DNA of 64,000 nt from Notospermus geniculatus (GCA_002633025.1 NMRB01000252.1:232894-296893), one strand, 5' to 3'. Counted from the stretch's first letter, positions 11,561 to 23,693 are shown. Notes: generated by a model from the letters alone, not told the origin. Made by a program: numbers and translations.

Positions 11561-11698
11561 GTTGGCTCTCAATGGGCAATTCACCATTGGTTATTTCCAT
11601 CCGGCTTCCGCTGAGACCAATGACACAAACAACTGATCATAGTTGAGTTGCCCGCAGAGAGCCACTCCCGCGAGAAAAGCTCCCAAGTGGAGCAGCTT
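11561..11698. mobile_element. MITE family 2, copy a (partial)
   Basis: Matches the element at 53.4 kb in reverse orientation. It starts ttggctctcaatgggcaatt, continues through gaccaatgacacaaacaact and ends in an aagtggagcagctt arm. The opposite outer arm is poorly preserved. Diverged members are also at 15.33 and 23.69 kb. Confidence 0.7.
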
Positions 11699-11699
11699 C

Positions 11700-12260
11700 T
11701 TTCGGAACGACTGGTCAAACTGACCAGTCAGCCCTCGACGCGGCCTTCGAAAGAGATTTAAAAGGATCACCACAAAACTGTCCCCGTTTCCTTCGTCTTC
11801 TTCCCTGTGTGCCTCCCGCCTCCTTGGTCGTGTAGAACAACTTCCATTAAGACATCTTTGAGTGCAGCATGAAGTTGGTACTTGTGGCCCAGCTTCATAT
11901 TGGTTCTATCAAGTAGTATCTCGTCTTCAACACAATTTCTTTGTAGCTGGCTCGGCCCAGTTCGCAATTGCTTTCGCCAACGCTGAAGCCAGCTTTTATG
12001 CACAGTACGTATATATGGCGATTCGCGAAACAGCGTTATTGAGTGCCATAATATAGATATCTTGGGTTTCTTTATTGCAGTAATAAAGCAACGATATCCC
12101 CAAGCGTTCGTGCACAACAAAAGGGTGTTCACAGCGAATATTATTGTCAATATATCATTGCGTGATGCACTTCGGGGTAATGGTCACATGAAAACAACGC
12201 TCATGTTTGTAATTTACCCATCGATGTTTTGAAAGGGTTGCTGTTGTTATTTCTGTCTTG
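11700..12260. other. non-coding, nothing recognised
   Basis: The minus-strand frame at 11767-12150 (127 codons) is open but has no recognised family or splice context. Confidence 0.3.
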
Positions 12261-12265
12261 CTCAG

Positions 12266-12300
12266 AGCTTGGAGGAATAAGGTTTTATTCCTCCAAGCTC
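12266..12300. repeat. perfect 13-15 bp inverted repeat
   Basis: gcttggaggaata and tattcctccaagc face each other across about 6 bases, forming a strong stem just before the duplicated block that starts at 12304. Confidence 0.8.
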
Positions 12301-12303
12301 CGA

Positions 12304-13641
12304 GCAATGGGTGTCATCTCTTCACCTGTACTAGGCCTGGTGTCATTCATAAGGAAGATACCGCTCCGTTTCACATTCGAAGTCACTTCAGTAGTAACGT
12401 GAGACTGACGCGTGAGCAACGCGTCGGGAAAGCGTTCAACCAATCAGGGAGGCGGTAACACGACCAAATCACTTAATACCAAAGAATCCGATTGGCGAAC
12501 GCCTGCACGACGCATCGCTTACGCGCCAGCAGTCTGTCACCGACTTTACTGTACAAGTCAGGTTTTGGTCAAAGTTGACTTCAAACTGATTGATTCACGG
12601 TTGACGCTGACAGAGTGACGACAATGACCGTAAAAAGCCTAAATCCCTAACTCATGTGAAATTGACTACAGGCTTAAGACCAGGGTGATCAACAGGTATT
12701 GTTCTAAAACTTGTTGCCGCTTTTGGACACTTGTAGTTAGGGTGTGGCCGACTTTGCACACTTGGCAAAGCATTCCTCGGACACGTTGAATATGGAGGCA
12801 TCGGCTTGGTAGACGCCTTGTCGTGGATTAGAGACAGCTTTCGTCGATGGCAGACACCTTTCGTGGATGTTGGACACCTTTCATTGTGGTAGACACCTTT
12901 CGTGGATGGTAGACACCTTTCGCGGATGGTAGACACCTTTCGTCGATGGTAGAAACCTTTCGCTAATGGTCGACACTCGTGGATGGCAGACTCGCGGATG
13001 TTAGACACCTTTCATGGTGGTAGACACCTTTCGTGGATGGTAGACACCTTCCGTGGATGGTGACACATTTCGTTGCAGATTTAATTGGTTGATTAGATTT
13101 CTTTCTGTATCCGGCTTTTGTTGCAGTTTCCATCTCAATCGGAAATTTTACCATTAGTGGCATCGGTAGGCAGCAGATCTCGGCTCATTCGGTGAAAAAG
13201 AGCATCAACATCGATGCGAACGTGGTTGAGATTTGATGCACTTGCGCATCAATCAACCACTTATTCGCCTGACAGTCACTGCCGTTTTGTCACAATTGAA
13301 ATCTATCCTTCGTTAATTTCTTCCTAGTTTGTCATCGGAGAAACATTGCCTTGAATTAGTCTGGCGGAAGAAACGTTGAATATCGGTGTATCGATCGTTC
13401 AATCGGAAAGTCCTGCGGAGAAATTCGAAGGCGGTGACTTCCGACACGTGTCTCCTTTCCACCACGTCGATTGAGTGGCGATTGTTGCATGCCGACGGTG
13501 AAAATCAATCGATGTCAGTCAAAGGAGATCGATTGTTGTTTGAAACCATTCCAGTCAGCTTGACTGAACATTTTGACATGTCAGTACCAGTCGGTGGTGA
13601 AGTCAATTTGCTATCTTGTCGTTTGATGATTCTCTGGGAGT
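12304..13641. repeat. duplicated block at 12-14 kb, copy 1
   Basis: Runs from gcaatgggtgtcatctcttc to gattctctgggagt and stops directly at the N at 13642. Copy 2 starts on the next base. Copy 1 contains about 0.5 kb (about 12421-12900) that copy 2 lacks. The downstream 0.58 kb (13065-13641) is nearly identical in both. Confidence 0.93.
12832..13068. repeat. minisatellite, 20-21 bp unit, about 11 copies
   Basis: The unit cctttcgtggatggtagaca varies at a few positions (cgcgg, cgtcg, attgt). The copy 2 counterpart at 13780-13858 has only about four units, so array length differs between the two duplicated blocks. Confidence 0.9.
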
Positions 13642-13642
13642 N

Positions 13643-14434
13643 GCAATGGGTGTCATCTCTTCACCTGTACTAGGCCCGGTGTGATTCATAAGGAAGATAC
13701 CGCTCCGTTTCACATTCGAAGTCACTTCTGTATAGTAACGTGAGACTGGCGCGTGAGCAAGCGTTCATGTTAATGATCACCTTTCGCGGATGGTAGACAC
13801 CTTTCGCGGATGGTAGACACCTTTCGCGGATGGTAGACACCTTCCGTGGATGGTGACACATTTCGTTGCAGATTTAATTGATTGATTAGATTTCTTTCTG
13901 TATCCGGCTTTTGTTGCAGTTTCCATCTCAATCGGAAATTTTACCATTAGTGGCATCGGTAGGCGGCAGATCTCGGCTCATTCGGTGAAAAAGAGCATCA
14001 ACATCGATGCGAACGTGGTTGAGATTTGATGCACTTGCGCATCAATCAACCACTTATTCGCCTGACAGTCACTGCCGTTTTGTCACAATTGAAATCTATC
14101 CTTCGTTAATTTCTTCCTAGTTTGTCATCGGAGAAACATTGCCTTGAATTAGTCTGGCGGAAGAAACGTTGAATATCGGTGTATCGATCGTTCAATCGGA
14201 AAGTCCTGCGGAGAAATTCGAAGGCGGTGACTTCCGACACGTGTCTCCTTTCCACCACGTCGATTGAGTGGCGATTGTTGCATGCCGACGGTGAAAATCA
14301 ATCGATGTCAGTCAAAGGAGATCGATTGTTGTTTGAAACCATTCCAGTCAGCTTGACTGAACATTTTGACATGTCAGTACCAGTCGGTGGTGAAGTCAAT
14401 TTGCTATCTTGTCGTTTGATGATTCTCTGGGAGT
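13643..14434. repeat. duplicated block at 12-14 kb, copy 2
   Basis: Matches 12304-12420, skips the middle of copy 1, resumes in the 21-bp array and then follows 13065-13641 to the end. Unlike copy 1 it continues past gggagt into unique sequence (tgtaaagtggcgg). Confidence 0.93.
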
Positions 14435-14508
14435 GTAAAGTGGCGGCTTTCTTTCGATTTTCATGGACACGCATTATTCCTTCGTATTGTTTTCATCACG
14501 CACGCTGA
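14179..14508 (+). CDS. unassigned open frame, 109 codons, duplicated
   Basis: The frame is open in copy 2. The same start and first 85 codons exist at 13386 in copy 1, where the N at 13642 interrupts it. Near identity of the two copies means conservation says nothing about coding. No family, signal peptide or membrane segment was recognised. Several upstream ATG and stop codons lie nearby. Confidence 0.18.
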   Translation: MYRSFNRKVLRRNSKAVTSDTCLLSTTSIEWRLLHADGENQSMSVKGDRLLFETIPVSLTEHFDMSVPVGGEVNLLSCRLMILWECKVAAFFRFSWTRIIPSYCFHHAR

Positions 14509-15185
14509 GAAACCTCATTCGTTTGTTTCCTTAGTAAATGCCAATAAAACCTAAACATATGCATGTTTTATTAGCAAATCGAACATTTGGTCTCTAAGTG
14601 ATTGTCATGCGAGCGTAATTGGTATAACGTGATCGACCTCGTTCCTTCAAACACAACCTAAATTATTAATATCAATATTCTATAGAATTATTCCGGCGAT
14701 GTCGGTTAAGTCTTATAGAGGCAATGATCCTTCTAAATGATATGTTGACAAGTGCATGGTCAAGTAGGACCTGCTGTCGTCGCACAACTGTAAATTTTGT
14801 TTGAGGTCTAAACTCGACTTCGGAAGGTTGAATCAAGAATCGGAGATGTTGACTTTCGCTAATGCGGTTTTAATGGCTGGTTTACCATGTTTACGGTGTA
14901 ACGCTCAAGGAACATACTTGTCCAGTTAGCTGTGGATTGGCAATGTTGGGAAAGGTCGTGTACTCTGAGTTTTACTCGTTTGGAGATTGTTGGTTTTGCA
15001 TACAAAAGCACCATGATGAGGCAAACGTCGTTATGGTATTTGCAAGCTGTAGCTGTCCTTGACGAGACTTCGTTTTCGTGAAGTGTACCCAACTAATGAC
15101 AAAGGGAAACCAATTTTCTTGTGAATGACTGTGATAGTGAAGTGTGTGAAGGATTGGTTTCAGTCCAAAGAGGTTATGTACCACT
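14509..15185. other. non-coding, nothing recognised
   Basis: A small hairpin around 14536-14570 (ataaaac..gttttat) is the only structure seen. Confidence 0.4.
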
Positions 15186-15189
15186 TTGG

Positions 15190-15325
15190 AGACGTTGTCC
15201 TATGTACGAAATGTCCTAGGTACGACATGTCCTAGGTACAAATTGTCCACGGTACGAATTGGCCTAGGTGCGAATTGTCCCAGGTACGAATTGTCTGGTA
15301 CAAATTGGCTTGGTACGAGTTGTCA
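15190..15325. repeat. minisatellite, 18-19 bp unit, 7 copies
   Basis: Variants of tgtcctaggtacgaaat repeat seven times, decaying to the right. The last unit (tacaaattggcttggtacga) is where homology with 23663 begins, so the array lies on the left edge of the 7-kb duplication in copy A only. Confidence 0.9.
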
Positions 15326-15328
15326 TAG

Positions 15329-15466
15329 AAACGGGCAATTCACCATGGTTTCCGTACGGCCTACGCCTTGACCAATGCACTGACATAAACGGCTGTCCAA
15401 GTTTCTATGGCTGAGTTGCCCTTCGAGCGAGCAAACTGTGTGAGAAAACTCCCACATTGGAGGAGG
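15329..15466. mobile_element. MITE family 2, diverged member
   Basis: gggcaattcaccatggtttc, a gttgccctt boundary, and an aactcccacattggagga arm parallel the parts of the 53.4 kb element in the same order. It belongs to duplicated block A and recurs at 23694-23832. Confidence 0.55.
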
Positions 15467-17944
15467 CGCTGGTACTGTTCCCAACAGGCAAACGTTGATC
15501 GCCAGTGATTTGGTAAATCTGCTTTGCATCAGGAATTCGCTTCCTGACTTTCGCAGCCTCCACTGAGTTACTCCCACTTCGAGCCTTCTTTCACTCGGGG
15601 CAAAAGAAGGAACATGATTCGGTAAATTTTCTGCCCATCCTCATCAGCTTGTATAGGGCTTGTACTTTACTCTCACGCCCTCATAACTCCTTCGCCTGAA
15701 TAAATATCACTAATAGTACTGAGGCAGCTCTGCGGTATATTTAGCATGGCAACCTTGAGGGCTGCTCGGCATTGCGACCGCCTCGACAGCAAAGCAATCG
15801 TAATTACCGAGTTCCCATCGACTGAACCATGGCATTTAATTGCACTACCAGACGATGCTGGTATTAAACATTACATTGGGTAATAACGCATGTCACTTGA
15901 CGCTTAATTGATATTGACAGGCCATTTATGAGTCGTTCGTACGTCATAATGTTCACGTCATCGGAAGCCAATCTCAAACAGGAAAATGCGCTCCATGTAA
16001 TATCAACAAAATTGATGGTTTTTTGCAACATATTAATACGGTACGTGGATTTGTATTATATGCTGTCGGAGGGGATATTGTGATGAAAAGTTACAAGTGC
16101 GTCATACAGTCTCTACTTGAAAATGAAAGTAAATACGATTGCTTTTCAGAGCGAAATAGAGAATTTAACCTGAATTTTATGGGGATACAAAGTATTTGTC
16201 TCCATCGCAACGTTCAAATGTTTGGAAAACCGGATTAAGCTCATGGCAGTCTTCAGAAGAAGTCATCATTGAAAAGATTCTCTAACCCTGGTATCAATAC
16301 CAGAAGAACGCTTGAAAAGGCTTCACAAGCTTGAAAAGACAAAAACCTAGAATAATTATGGCAACTATTTTGGTTTTATACGGGCAATTCAGGGTTGTGC
16401 GGACATCTTGGGCCAGGGGGAGATTATCTCCTCCTGTTTGAGCTGAAAAGGCTGCTTTCTTTAGCGACACAGGCCACTGGAATGACGTAGTTCAATTCTG
16501 TGAATCACGTGAACCGTATCAGCTAAACTTACGAGAAATCCAAGCAATTTGGTGATTCATTCAGAACCCTGTGTCCGTCATGACGGCAGACCTTTCGTAA
16601 CCTTACTGTCCGCTCTAAAAATAGCATAAAGGACATGCTTATGCTAATCTGGTTTACCGTTTCGGTGGTCATCCTGGATGATCCATACGACATCGCCACC
16701 AAAACACGTAAATACCCCGAATTTTCAAAGTGTTTGTCTACCGAAGGATAACAAAGTGGCTCATCCGAGCAATTCGGCCCAGGCCGTTCCTTCACCCGGT
16801 TTTACGGAATGTTGCGCGTCAATAATGGAAAACAGGTGGACCGAAATAGTTCTGTCAACACGGTCTGCGCTCATAGAATGACCAGATATATCCTTCAGGG
16901 ATTCACGGGCCGGTTATTTTCCCGTTAGGAATGTTGTTTTTAGTGTTGAGGTCATTCGGGGATCTTGAGATGCCTGGGTTGTCCCATTTGAGAGATGGCT
17001 CAGTCCTTATAAAGCTGCATCGAAGGAAATCCGTCATTGTTACCCAAAGCTTCTCCAGTGGACTTATCTGATTTACCTGTCCGTTGCATTGGCTTGTTTA
17101 CAGTAAATGAGAGGTAAGTCCTGATGGTAGCATTGGGTTTCTAAAACGTCAAATAGCCGTCGACCAGCGGCGACACAACATTTCCCAAAGACAGGCATCT
17201 TGAGCCATCAAGGGTTCATATCGCTGCGCCTTTGGACTACACTCTGAAAGGAGCGTAGTGCGACGGCGAAGTGACCGTGTAGGCTTTGATATTTCAAGAT
17301 GAAAGACAGGTAAATACAAAGAGTAGTTTTCATCAAGCGCGCAACCCTTGATTCATCCATCGTCAACCCTAGACAGTCCATAGAGCTATTGTTCAGACCA
17401 TTGATTTCAGGCAAGAAATCCCCAGAACAACATCTTAATATATGATGCCTAGGTGTTATCACCCAATAGAGCTTTCCCCACAAATGCAGTTGGCCTGATA
17501 TCAGCGGTGTCGTCAAAACAATAGGACAGACTGACTCCTCTGCAATGAATTTGAAGATTCTAGGTCAACAAATCAAGCACGGGCATTAAACAAGCGGGTT
17601 TAGAGTATTATTTTTATCTGAGGAAATATTGAAGTTCTAATAATCCAAAAGTGTCAAAACGTTGTTGACATAACAGCTATTAAGCTGATAATCGAACTAG
17701 GCTTGAAATGATCTTGTATCTTACAGTTGATATTTTATAGCCATTATCAATACTTCGTGACAGTTTTGTGTCTGGAAGCGTAGGTAGATGTTCTCTCGCT
17801 TACTTGACTTGGGATAAGGCGTGTTAGAATCATGGATTGTGGAAGAACAAAGCGGAATTCTAAAGAGGCAAGTATCATTGGAAGTCAGGTAATAGACTGT
17901 TGGTAACATGCCATCGGCATACGATACTCCACCCTCTACAACTA

Positions 17945-18118
17945 CAGTGGAACGTCTCAAAAGACACCTTAGGGGGATTAGACACATTAGACACCTCCTC
18001 TAATTTAGGGGCTTAGACACTGTAGACACCTCATCTAAAGACACCTTAATAGGGCTTAGACACCTCCTTTAAAGACACCTACACCTCTAAAGACACCTTA
18101 GGCGGGGCCTAGACAGAT
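17945..18118. repeat. minisatellite cttagacacctcctctaaag, short allele-like form
   Basis: Units of ttagacacctcctctaaaga and caccttaggggct alternate. The corresponding array in copy B (26283-26530) has more units, making this a visible length polymorphism between the copies. Confidence 0.85.
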
Positions 18119-18267
18119 GCTGCCTTAGCTAAGACTTGGCTTGATTACAGAGATCAAAACGAACAGAATGACCAATTTTGGACTGAACTATGGTGTCCTC
18201 AATATCGGAGGTTCCTCCTGGCAGAGGTGTCTGCTAAGGGAGGTTGATCTTTAGTTTGTTTACATCG

Positions 18268-18357
18268 TTATCCACGACTCCAGAGTTGTGAAAACCAGAG
18301 GCGGAGGCGTGTCTTTTATAAACTTTTCACCGCCTCTGGCAAGTTTATCCACAACTA
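18268..18357. repeat. inverted repeat around ccagaggcgg
   Basis: gttatccacgac..ccagaggcgg is mirrored by ccgcctctgg..gtttatccacaac about 30 bases later. The same hairpin occurs in copy B near 26690-26780. It could be a small foldback element. Confidence 0.6.
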
Positions 18358-19266
18358 CAGGAAAACGTACGCGATTCTGAGTGAAAAGTTAAGGAAATTC
18401 TATCAGAGGTATTGATTGAAAAGCACTCTCTTGCTAATGAACCTGTTTGACAGAGTTCACGTAATGTACTTTTCAGTCTTTACTTTTTGTACATACAATT
18501 TTCAAATTTGACGGAATATACAGTGAAAGGGTAAACCTTTGAAGTCATGGGTTGTATCAGAAGGAAGTCAGTTTCATCTTCACATGCACATGTTGTTCAC
18601 ACTTTGAGGTACTCTTTTGTAAAACCTTATTTAAAATCACGGGGGTTTGTCATTTCTAAGATATCTATAGAACAACATTGTAGTAACATGGCGAGATCTA
18701 GGTTTTCGTTAATCTCCGTCACCCAGCCGCTATTGCGAGTCTAGGGAATCGCGAAGTTTATGTGTAGCAACACGGCGGAAGAAAACTGTTGGTTGCGCGA
18801 GACTAGGTTTTTGTCACATACTTCACTTCCTCCGTGACAAATTCGAAATTGAATTTTCGTTACAGAAAATTGATGTTGATACAGTAGATTTGGTTCGTTG
18901 CTTTCAGCAGAATAAAAAGCAATTTCAACGAATCATTATGAATACAATTCTCATTGTATTCCTAACTCATCTGGGAACGACAAATTAAACAATCTCTATA
19001 AGAAAGGATTTCATGATTTGTTGGCCGAAAAGACCGAGTATAGATAATCAATTTCTTTGCCAAATCAAATAAAAATAAAACAACATTTTTCCATCGTTGA
19101 TTATTGTTTGTCATTTGGGATAGAAACCTTTGAAATCGCTCACTTTCCGTATAAATAAAGTTAATGAAATCCTTTACAACTTCCTGAAGAAAGTTATTCA
19201 AACCGTGAGAGTGAAATGTGATAGTGGTTCGTGTCACAGTCTGTGACACGTTGATAAAAGAACACN

Positions 19267-20254
19267 ATCACCAGAAGTGCAAAGCCGAAATGGGGGGGGG
19301 GGGGTTGCACAGAATGTCCTGACATAACCTAGTTTTGGTACCCTTCTCAGGCACGGATCCAGCGTTGACAGAAAGGGGGGCGTAGCTCGATGGAGGTGGC
19401 GGACAACGAAACCAGGAAACCCAAAAAATTTGACAATTTAAGTGCTTTTAGATGCAATTTCCTGGCATATGAGAGCAAAATACTAGAATTTTCATTTGAT
19501 TAAATTTTTCTTGCTAAAAATAATCATTGCTCTGCCAAAAATGGAGGGGGGGGTATGCCCCCTGGATCCGACCCTGATCATTTCCATTTACAAAATTGAG
19601 TGTCTAGTGACATTGGATGCAGTCTGCTCTTGTAACGGTGCCTAAAATTGGACCCGAACAAGAATCCATGCCAAATTAACAGCATTGAGAGATCAATCCT
19701 TCCCATACTAGCAATAGCCTTGGCAGGTAGAGGGTTAATCTCCCAGACTGGACATTAAATTCAACATCCAGCTGTGTCTAATCACATGGAGTAAGCCAAG
19801 GGCTGGGATTATCATTGAGTACAATGGCCAAGAAATTTCTTCCATGAGTGAGATAAAGTCATTGCATCTTCATGTCCATAAATCTAAACTCCCATTCAAC
19901 CTCAGAGATTTAGTTCTCAGTACCACCACACGAAGTGGTTGTGGCGCTGTGTTCGCACATGAGTCACCATTCATAAATTATTGATTTTTCACTGCTGCTG
20001 ACCATGCGGTCTGGGCTAATGGCGGGAAGTTGCCGTGGTGCCCGGGATTTGATAAACGGGTTTGCTTCATTGAGCATGGGGAAAGAGACCAGTTGAAATG
20101 ATTTTATTTGCAAGAACTCTGATTCATTGACATCTAAGGGTAATTTGGGGGCGTTAAGGGTATTTTGGGGGCATTTTTAAGACCCATAATTTGGGGACAT
20201 TTCAAATTTCCTACGACGTTTACCGTCGTGAAAACCATGCAATCGAAAGGCCTG
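19267..20254. other. copy A-specific segment following an N
   Basis: This stretch replaces the segment at 27674-28483 of copy B. It begins with the N, a g-rich run near 19294-19306, then a MITE-like element and about 0.65 kb without recognised features. Whether it is a true allelic difference or misplaced sequence cannot be told from the window. Confidence 0.7.
19348..19576. mobile_element. MITE with CAGG..GGATCCAG ends
   Basis: Left end caggcacggatccag and right end ctggatccgaccctg are inverted repeats of the same type as the element nested at 5.5 kb, with G-rich stretches just inside both ends. No target duplication could be recognised. Confidence 0.65.
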
Positions 20255-20984
20255 TTATTCCTTGAGAAGCAAACTGGCCAGTTCTGGAACTTGTTCTGAG
20301 AGGGGTAGGCCTACAATCAAGTGTCTTTTCTGATATACCAGCTGAAACGGCCATAAAATGTTCTGTTCATTTGATTTTTACGACAAACTACCATGACTAC
20401 TGATGTTGTTGGTCTGTCATGACCTAGGCCTAAATTCTATAATTAGGTCAAGCGTACATGTAGATGACCCATTATAAATACTAGGCCTATATAATGCTCT
20501 CTTTACGTCATCATCATCGTTACATGACAGAAATGCTATGTGGGAAGGTTTTGGCTAAATAAAAAAAAGAAACCAATTTCATGCCAAAACATACAAGTGC
20601 TTGCAATCATTGGCTTTATAATGTAATTACATGTACTCGATGAGAAACCTTATTTTACTAACATGTTCATGTTAACGTCAATCCTTGGCTAATGTGTACT
20701 CAGGAAATTGGGCAGAAGAACCATAAACTCCCAATCACCCTTCAATTACCGTTATAGTGCCAGGGTAGAACGATCACTGACCTCCTCTCCTCGTACATCA
20801 TCAATATTGTTCTCACGCTCGTTGGATGTTGTCTTCATCATACTCCTGTCATTGGCAGATTCCTGGTCCGTGATTCAGTGCCAACTTCCAATTGGCCTTT
20901 TAAAGGCAATAGCCTTGACTGTCTTGTAAAGAAGAATGACGTATTGCATACATATACTTCAAGAAAAAATGTTTCCGAAAGGGT

Positions 20985-21300
20985 TCTTGTTGGTATCGCC
21001 CATAAAGAGTTCATGTAAAAGAACCTTTATTGTTTTAAGAAAAAAATTTTCTTTGGTGTCGCTCATAAAGACGTCAAGTGAAAGAACCTTGTTTTAAGAA
21101 AAAAAAGGTTCTTTTTGCATGGTGACGCCCATAGTCGCCTATGAAAGAACCTTGTTTTAAGAAGAAGAAAAAAGTACTTTTTGGTGACGCCCATAAAGAC
21201 TTCATGTAAAAGAATCTTGTTTTAAGAAAAAAGGTTCTTTTAAGTGTCGCCCATAAAGACTTCATGTAAAAGAACCATTATTGAGAAAAAAGGTTCCGTT
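20985..21300. repeat. tandem array of hairpin units, about 62 bp, 5 copies
   Basis: Each unit carries aaagaacctt, a short gttttaag link and aaggttcttt, an inverted repeat of about 10 bp, followed by a conserved tcgcccataaagacttcatg. The array is a row of potential hairpins. The copy B counterpart (28975-29400) has about one to two units more. Confidence 0.88.
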
Positions 21301-21645
21301 CATTAGCCAAGACTTCACAATAGAACCTCTGCGTTTCCATCCGAGGGACACTGGAGAGAGTGTTATGGAACACAGCATGTTGTTTCAGAATTCATTACTA
21401 AGTACTCTCGCATGTCTTTCCTCGCACGAATGAATATCTACTGTTCTTTCGTTTCGATGTCATGAGATTCTCTTTTTACCTCACCACAATGTTCAATACA
21501 GTCGTTGTCGTTATGCGTTCTGTCATATTCAACTCTAGTGTTTGGTTAAATGACAGATATCATTAGGTATATACATTTCACGTGAAGGTCGCCGTGTCAT
21601 CATAAGAATCACGAGAAAGCTTTCCAGGTGGGATATTGACTTTCG

Positions 21646-21960
21646 TTGTATGTAAAAGCTTTCATCGACAATCTTTTGCTTGATATCTGGGCCATTCGTT
21701 CGTCAATAGGTCAGATCAGCTCAGTGGAACGTTCTCAGCTGGATGTCTCTTCTGATAGTCTCTCCTCTGGGTTATTACCTATTCATTATTATCTCCACTT
21801 TCCTTGTGGAATATCCACTGTTGATGTTATCAGGGGCAAGTCTTCACCATTTAGGTGGCTTCATTATTTCGGAACGTTGCTAAGAAGGATAGCACGTCAG
21901 GAACGAAAGTGTACAAATACAGAACTTCTTGTGGCCTCCGTGCTAAGTTTAGGCCCATAG
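21646..21960 (+). CDS. unassigned open frame, 104 codons (copy A)
   Basis: The frame is present with the same protein sequence at 29749-30063 in copy B. It starts at an ATG after ttcgttgt and ends at tag before an A/G-rich stretch. Composition is balanced but I recognise no domain, signal peptide or splice context. The flanking DNA is equally conserved, so the identity is not evidence of selection. Confidence 0.2.
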   Translation: MYVKAFIDNLLLDIWAIRSSIGQISSVERSQLDVSSDSLSSGLLPIHYYLHFPCGISTVDVIRGKSSPFRWLHYFGTLLRRIARQERKCTNTELLVASVLSLGP

Positions 21961-22257
21961 GGAGAGAATTGGGAAAATGGACATGAGTCGCAAACGGTAA
22001 GATGGCATAGAATCTTCTCAGAGTCGACACAGAACGTCGTGTTCACTGTTGTCATTGGCATTTCTTTGATTTCCGTTCCCTGGCCTACGTCAGTTCTGGT
22101 TTGACATCTAGAAACAAAAAAGCTAAACTTCTTTTTCTGACGGTCATGTTCGCGTAGTTTGAGGCCATTGGTCTTTCCTGGATTTTCTGTTCCGTGGCCT
22201 CCATCTACTTTTCTGGTGTGACACCAAGAAATAAGCCCAAAGCCTGTTCTCTGANAG

Positions 22258-22356
22258 TGTACAACTAAATTTTCACCAAAAAGCCCTGTTTGGACGGATA
22301 GTAAGCGCTATACAGAGCTTAGAAAAGGGGCTTTGGGTGAAAAATTTAGTTGTACA
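22258..22356. mobile_element. hairpin MITE with tgtacaactaaat ends
   Basis: tgtacaactaaattttcacc, a caaa link and aagccc on the left are mirrored by gggctttgggtgaaaaattt and agttgtaca on the right, around a loop of about 35 bases. It begins three bases after the N at 22255. Confidence 0.8.
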
Positions 22357-22689
22357 TTTTTCGCACGCCCATCTATTTTTGGTGGAACCAATGGTTAGCT
22401 TAGCAAACCTCTATCAAATCGGCCCAATGTGACCTGGGGCCATATTCGCGAAGCCTCCGCAACTTTGCGGGCACGCAAGTACACATTGCACATACCCTAT
22501 TGTCAATCTATGTGCAAGTGTTTCCCTAACAATGGAGACACACTGACACACGGAAACAATAGCAGGTATTACAGTGTCATCCCTGGACAGATCTTAAAGA
22601 AAGTACCATTACCTTCCAGAAAATCAGTAATCGTTTGCTCTTCTTCCAAACTTCCCTCCAGTTGTTGATCGTTCGTCTAAAAAATAAAC

Positions 22690-23300
22690 GTAATCATCTG
22701 TAGCAAGACGCGAGAAATCCTGCAAATCTCCAGTCGCTATAGCAATCGGAAGGTAGTCGCACGAAAAATCGCAGGTGTGCGCCAACCATTGTTTGTCTCC
22801 GCCGCGTTGGTCATGGACAAAAGATAAGGCTAAGAATCCATTCACGCGATTTTCTTGCCGCAGACGCTCGATAGCATTGTTTGTTTCCGCCGCGTTGGTC
22901 CTGGACAAAGGATGCGACATCGCGCGGCACGAAAATCGCGTGAATGGATTCTTAGCCTTAGCCAGGCGCACATGTACCGCAAATCTCGATGCGGCAGGGG
23001 TGTTTTTAAAGTCGACTGACCCGGACAAAATGACGAGTCGACAGCGTTGGGTCAGACAACTTTAAAAACACCCCTACCGCATCGAGATTTGCCGCACATG
23101 TGCGCCTAGCTTTAACGACCACTCAAGCGATCAGATTTGACATGAAATTCGATTAATAGCGGCAACCACAGTGACTGGTCGCTTGGTGCAAACGATCTGC
23201 AGCAGACTAGGCGACAAATCCTGCAAATCTCCAGTCGCTCTAGCAGTCGGAATGGCAGCCTCCTAAAAATCGCACGAAAAATCTCAGGTGAGCGCCATGC
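22690..23300. mobile_element. composite foldback island
   Basis: Two strong inverted repeats lie head to tail. Arms 22827-22853 and 22931-22958 are built on ggctaagaatccattcacgc. Arms 22964-23012 and 23059-23107 are built on ggcgcacatgt..tttttaaagt. The whole is flanked by direct repeats containing atcctgcaaatctccagtcg (about 22718 and 23219), and a cgccgcgttggtc motif repeats inside. No transposase frame is present. It looks like several related non-autonomous elements inserted into each other. Confidence 0.8.
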
Positions 23301-23662
23301 TTAAGTGACAATACAGGCGTGCATCAGTACTCTCTAAAAAAGGAAGAGCGAAATTGGCTCTGAAAGAGCTAAGTTAGGGACTGCTCTTTTGAACAGAGCG
23401 AAAAAATGAAAGAGCTAATTTTCAATGAGGCGATTGACACCATTCTTGTAATATAAAATATCAGTGATGTCTTCAACGTAGGAAACTCAAAGTATGTCAT
23501 GTGAGAGAACGAAGTATCCAAAGCGGTGCGACATCATGTGCGTGTTCGTGCCAAATAGGGATGGGGAATGGATTGCTCGGCACGAGAACACCCACATGAC
23601 ACGCACCACGGCTGCCACTGTGGGGTGGGTGGGTGGGCCAATTTGTGCCTCCCCCCCCCCCA
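23300..23662. other. non-coding spacer before duplicated copy B
   Basis: Contains a run of C at about 23651-23661 immediately before homology with copy A begins at 23663. Nothing else was recognised. Confidence 0.5.
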
Positions 23663-23693
23663 TACAAATTGGCTTGGTACGAGTTGTCATAGA

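Larger units (their letters stand above)
15299..22254. repeat. 7-kb duplicated block, copy A
   Basis: Aligns with 23663-30357 in the same orientation. The match is near-identical over 15299-19265, breaks at the N at 19266, is absent over 19267-20254, and resumes at about 20255 to end at the N at 22255. Differences include single bases, small indels, different minisatellite copy numbers (18.0 and 21.1 kb) and a 254-bp segment (20527-20780) absent from copy B. No family-assigned gene lies inside. Confidence 0.95.

Noticed and set aside
22624-23065. 134-codon minus and 96-codon plus frames
   Set aside because: They lie across the inverted repeats of the foldback island and are mirror images of the same repeat.
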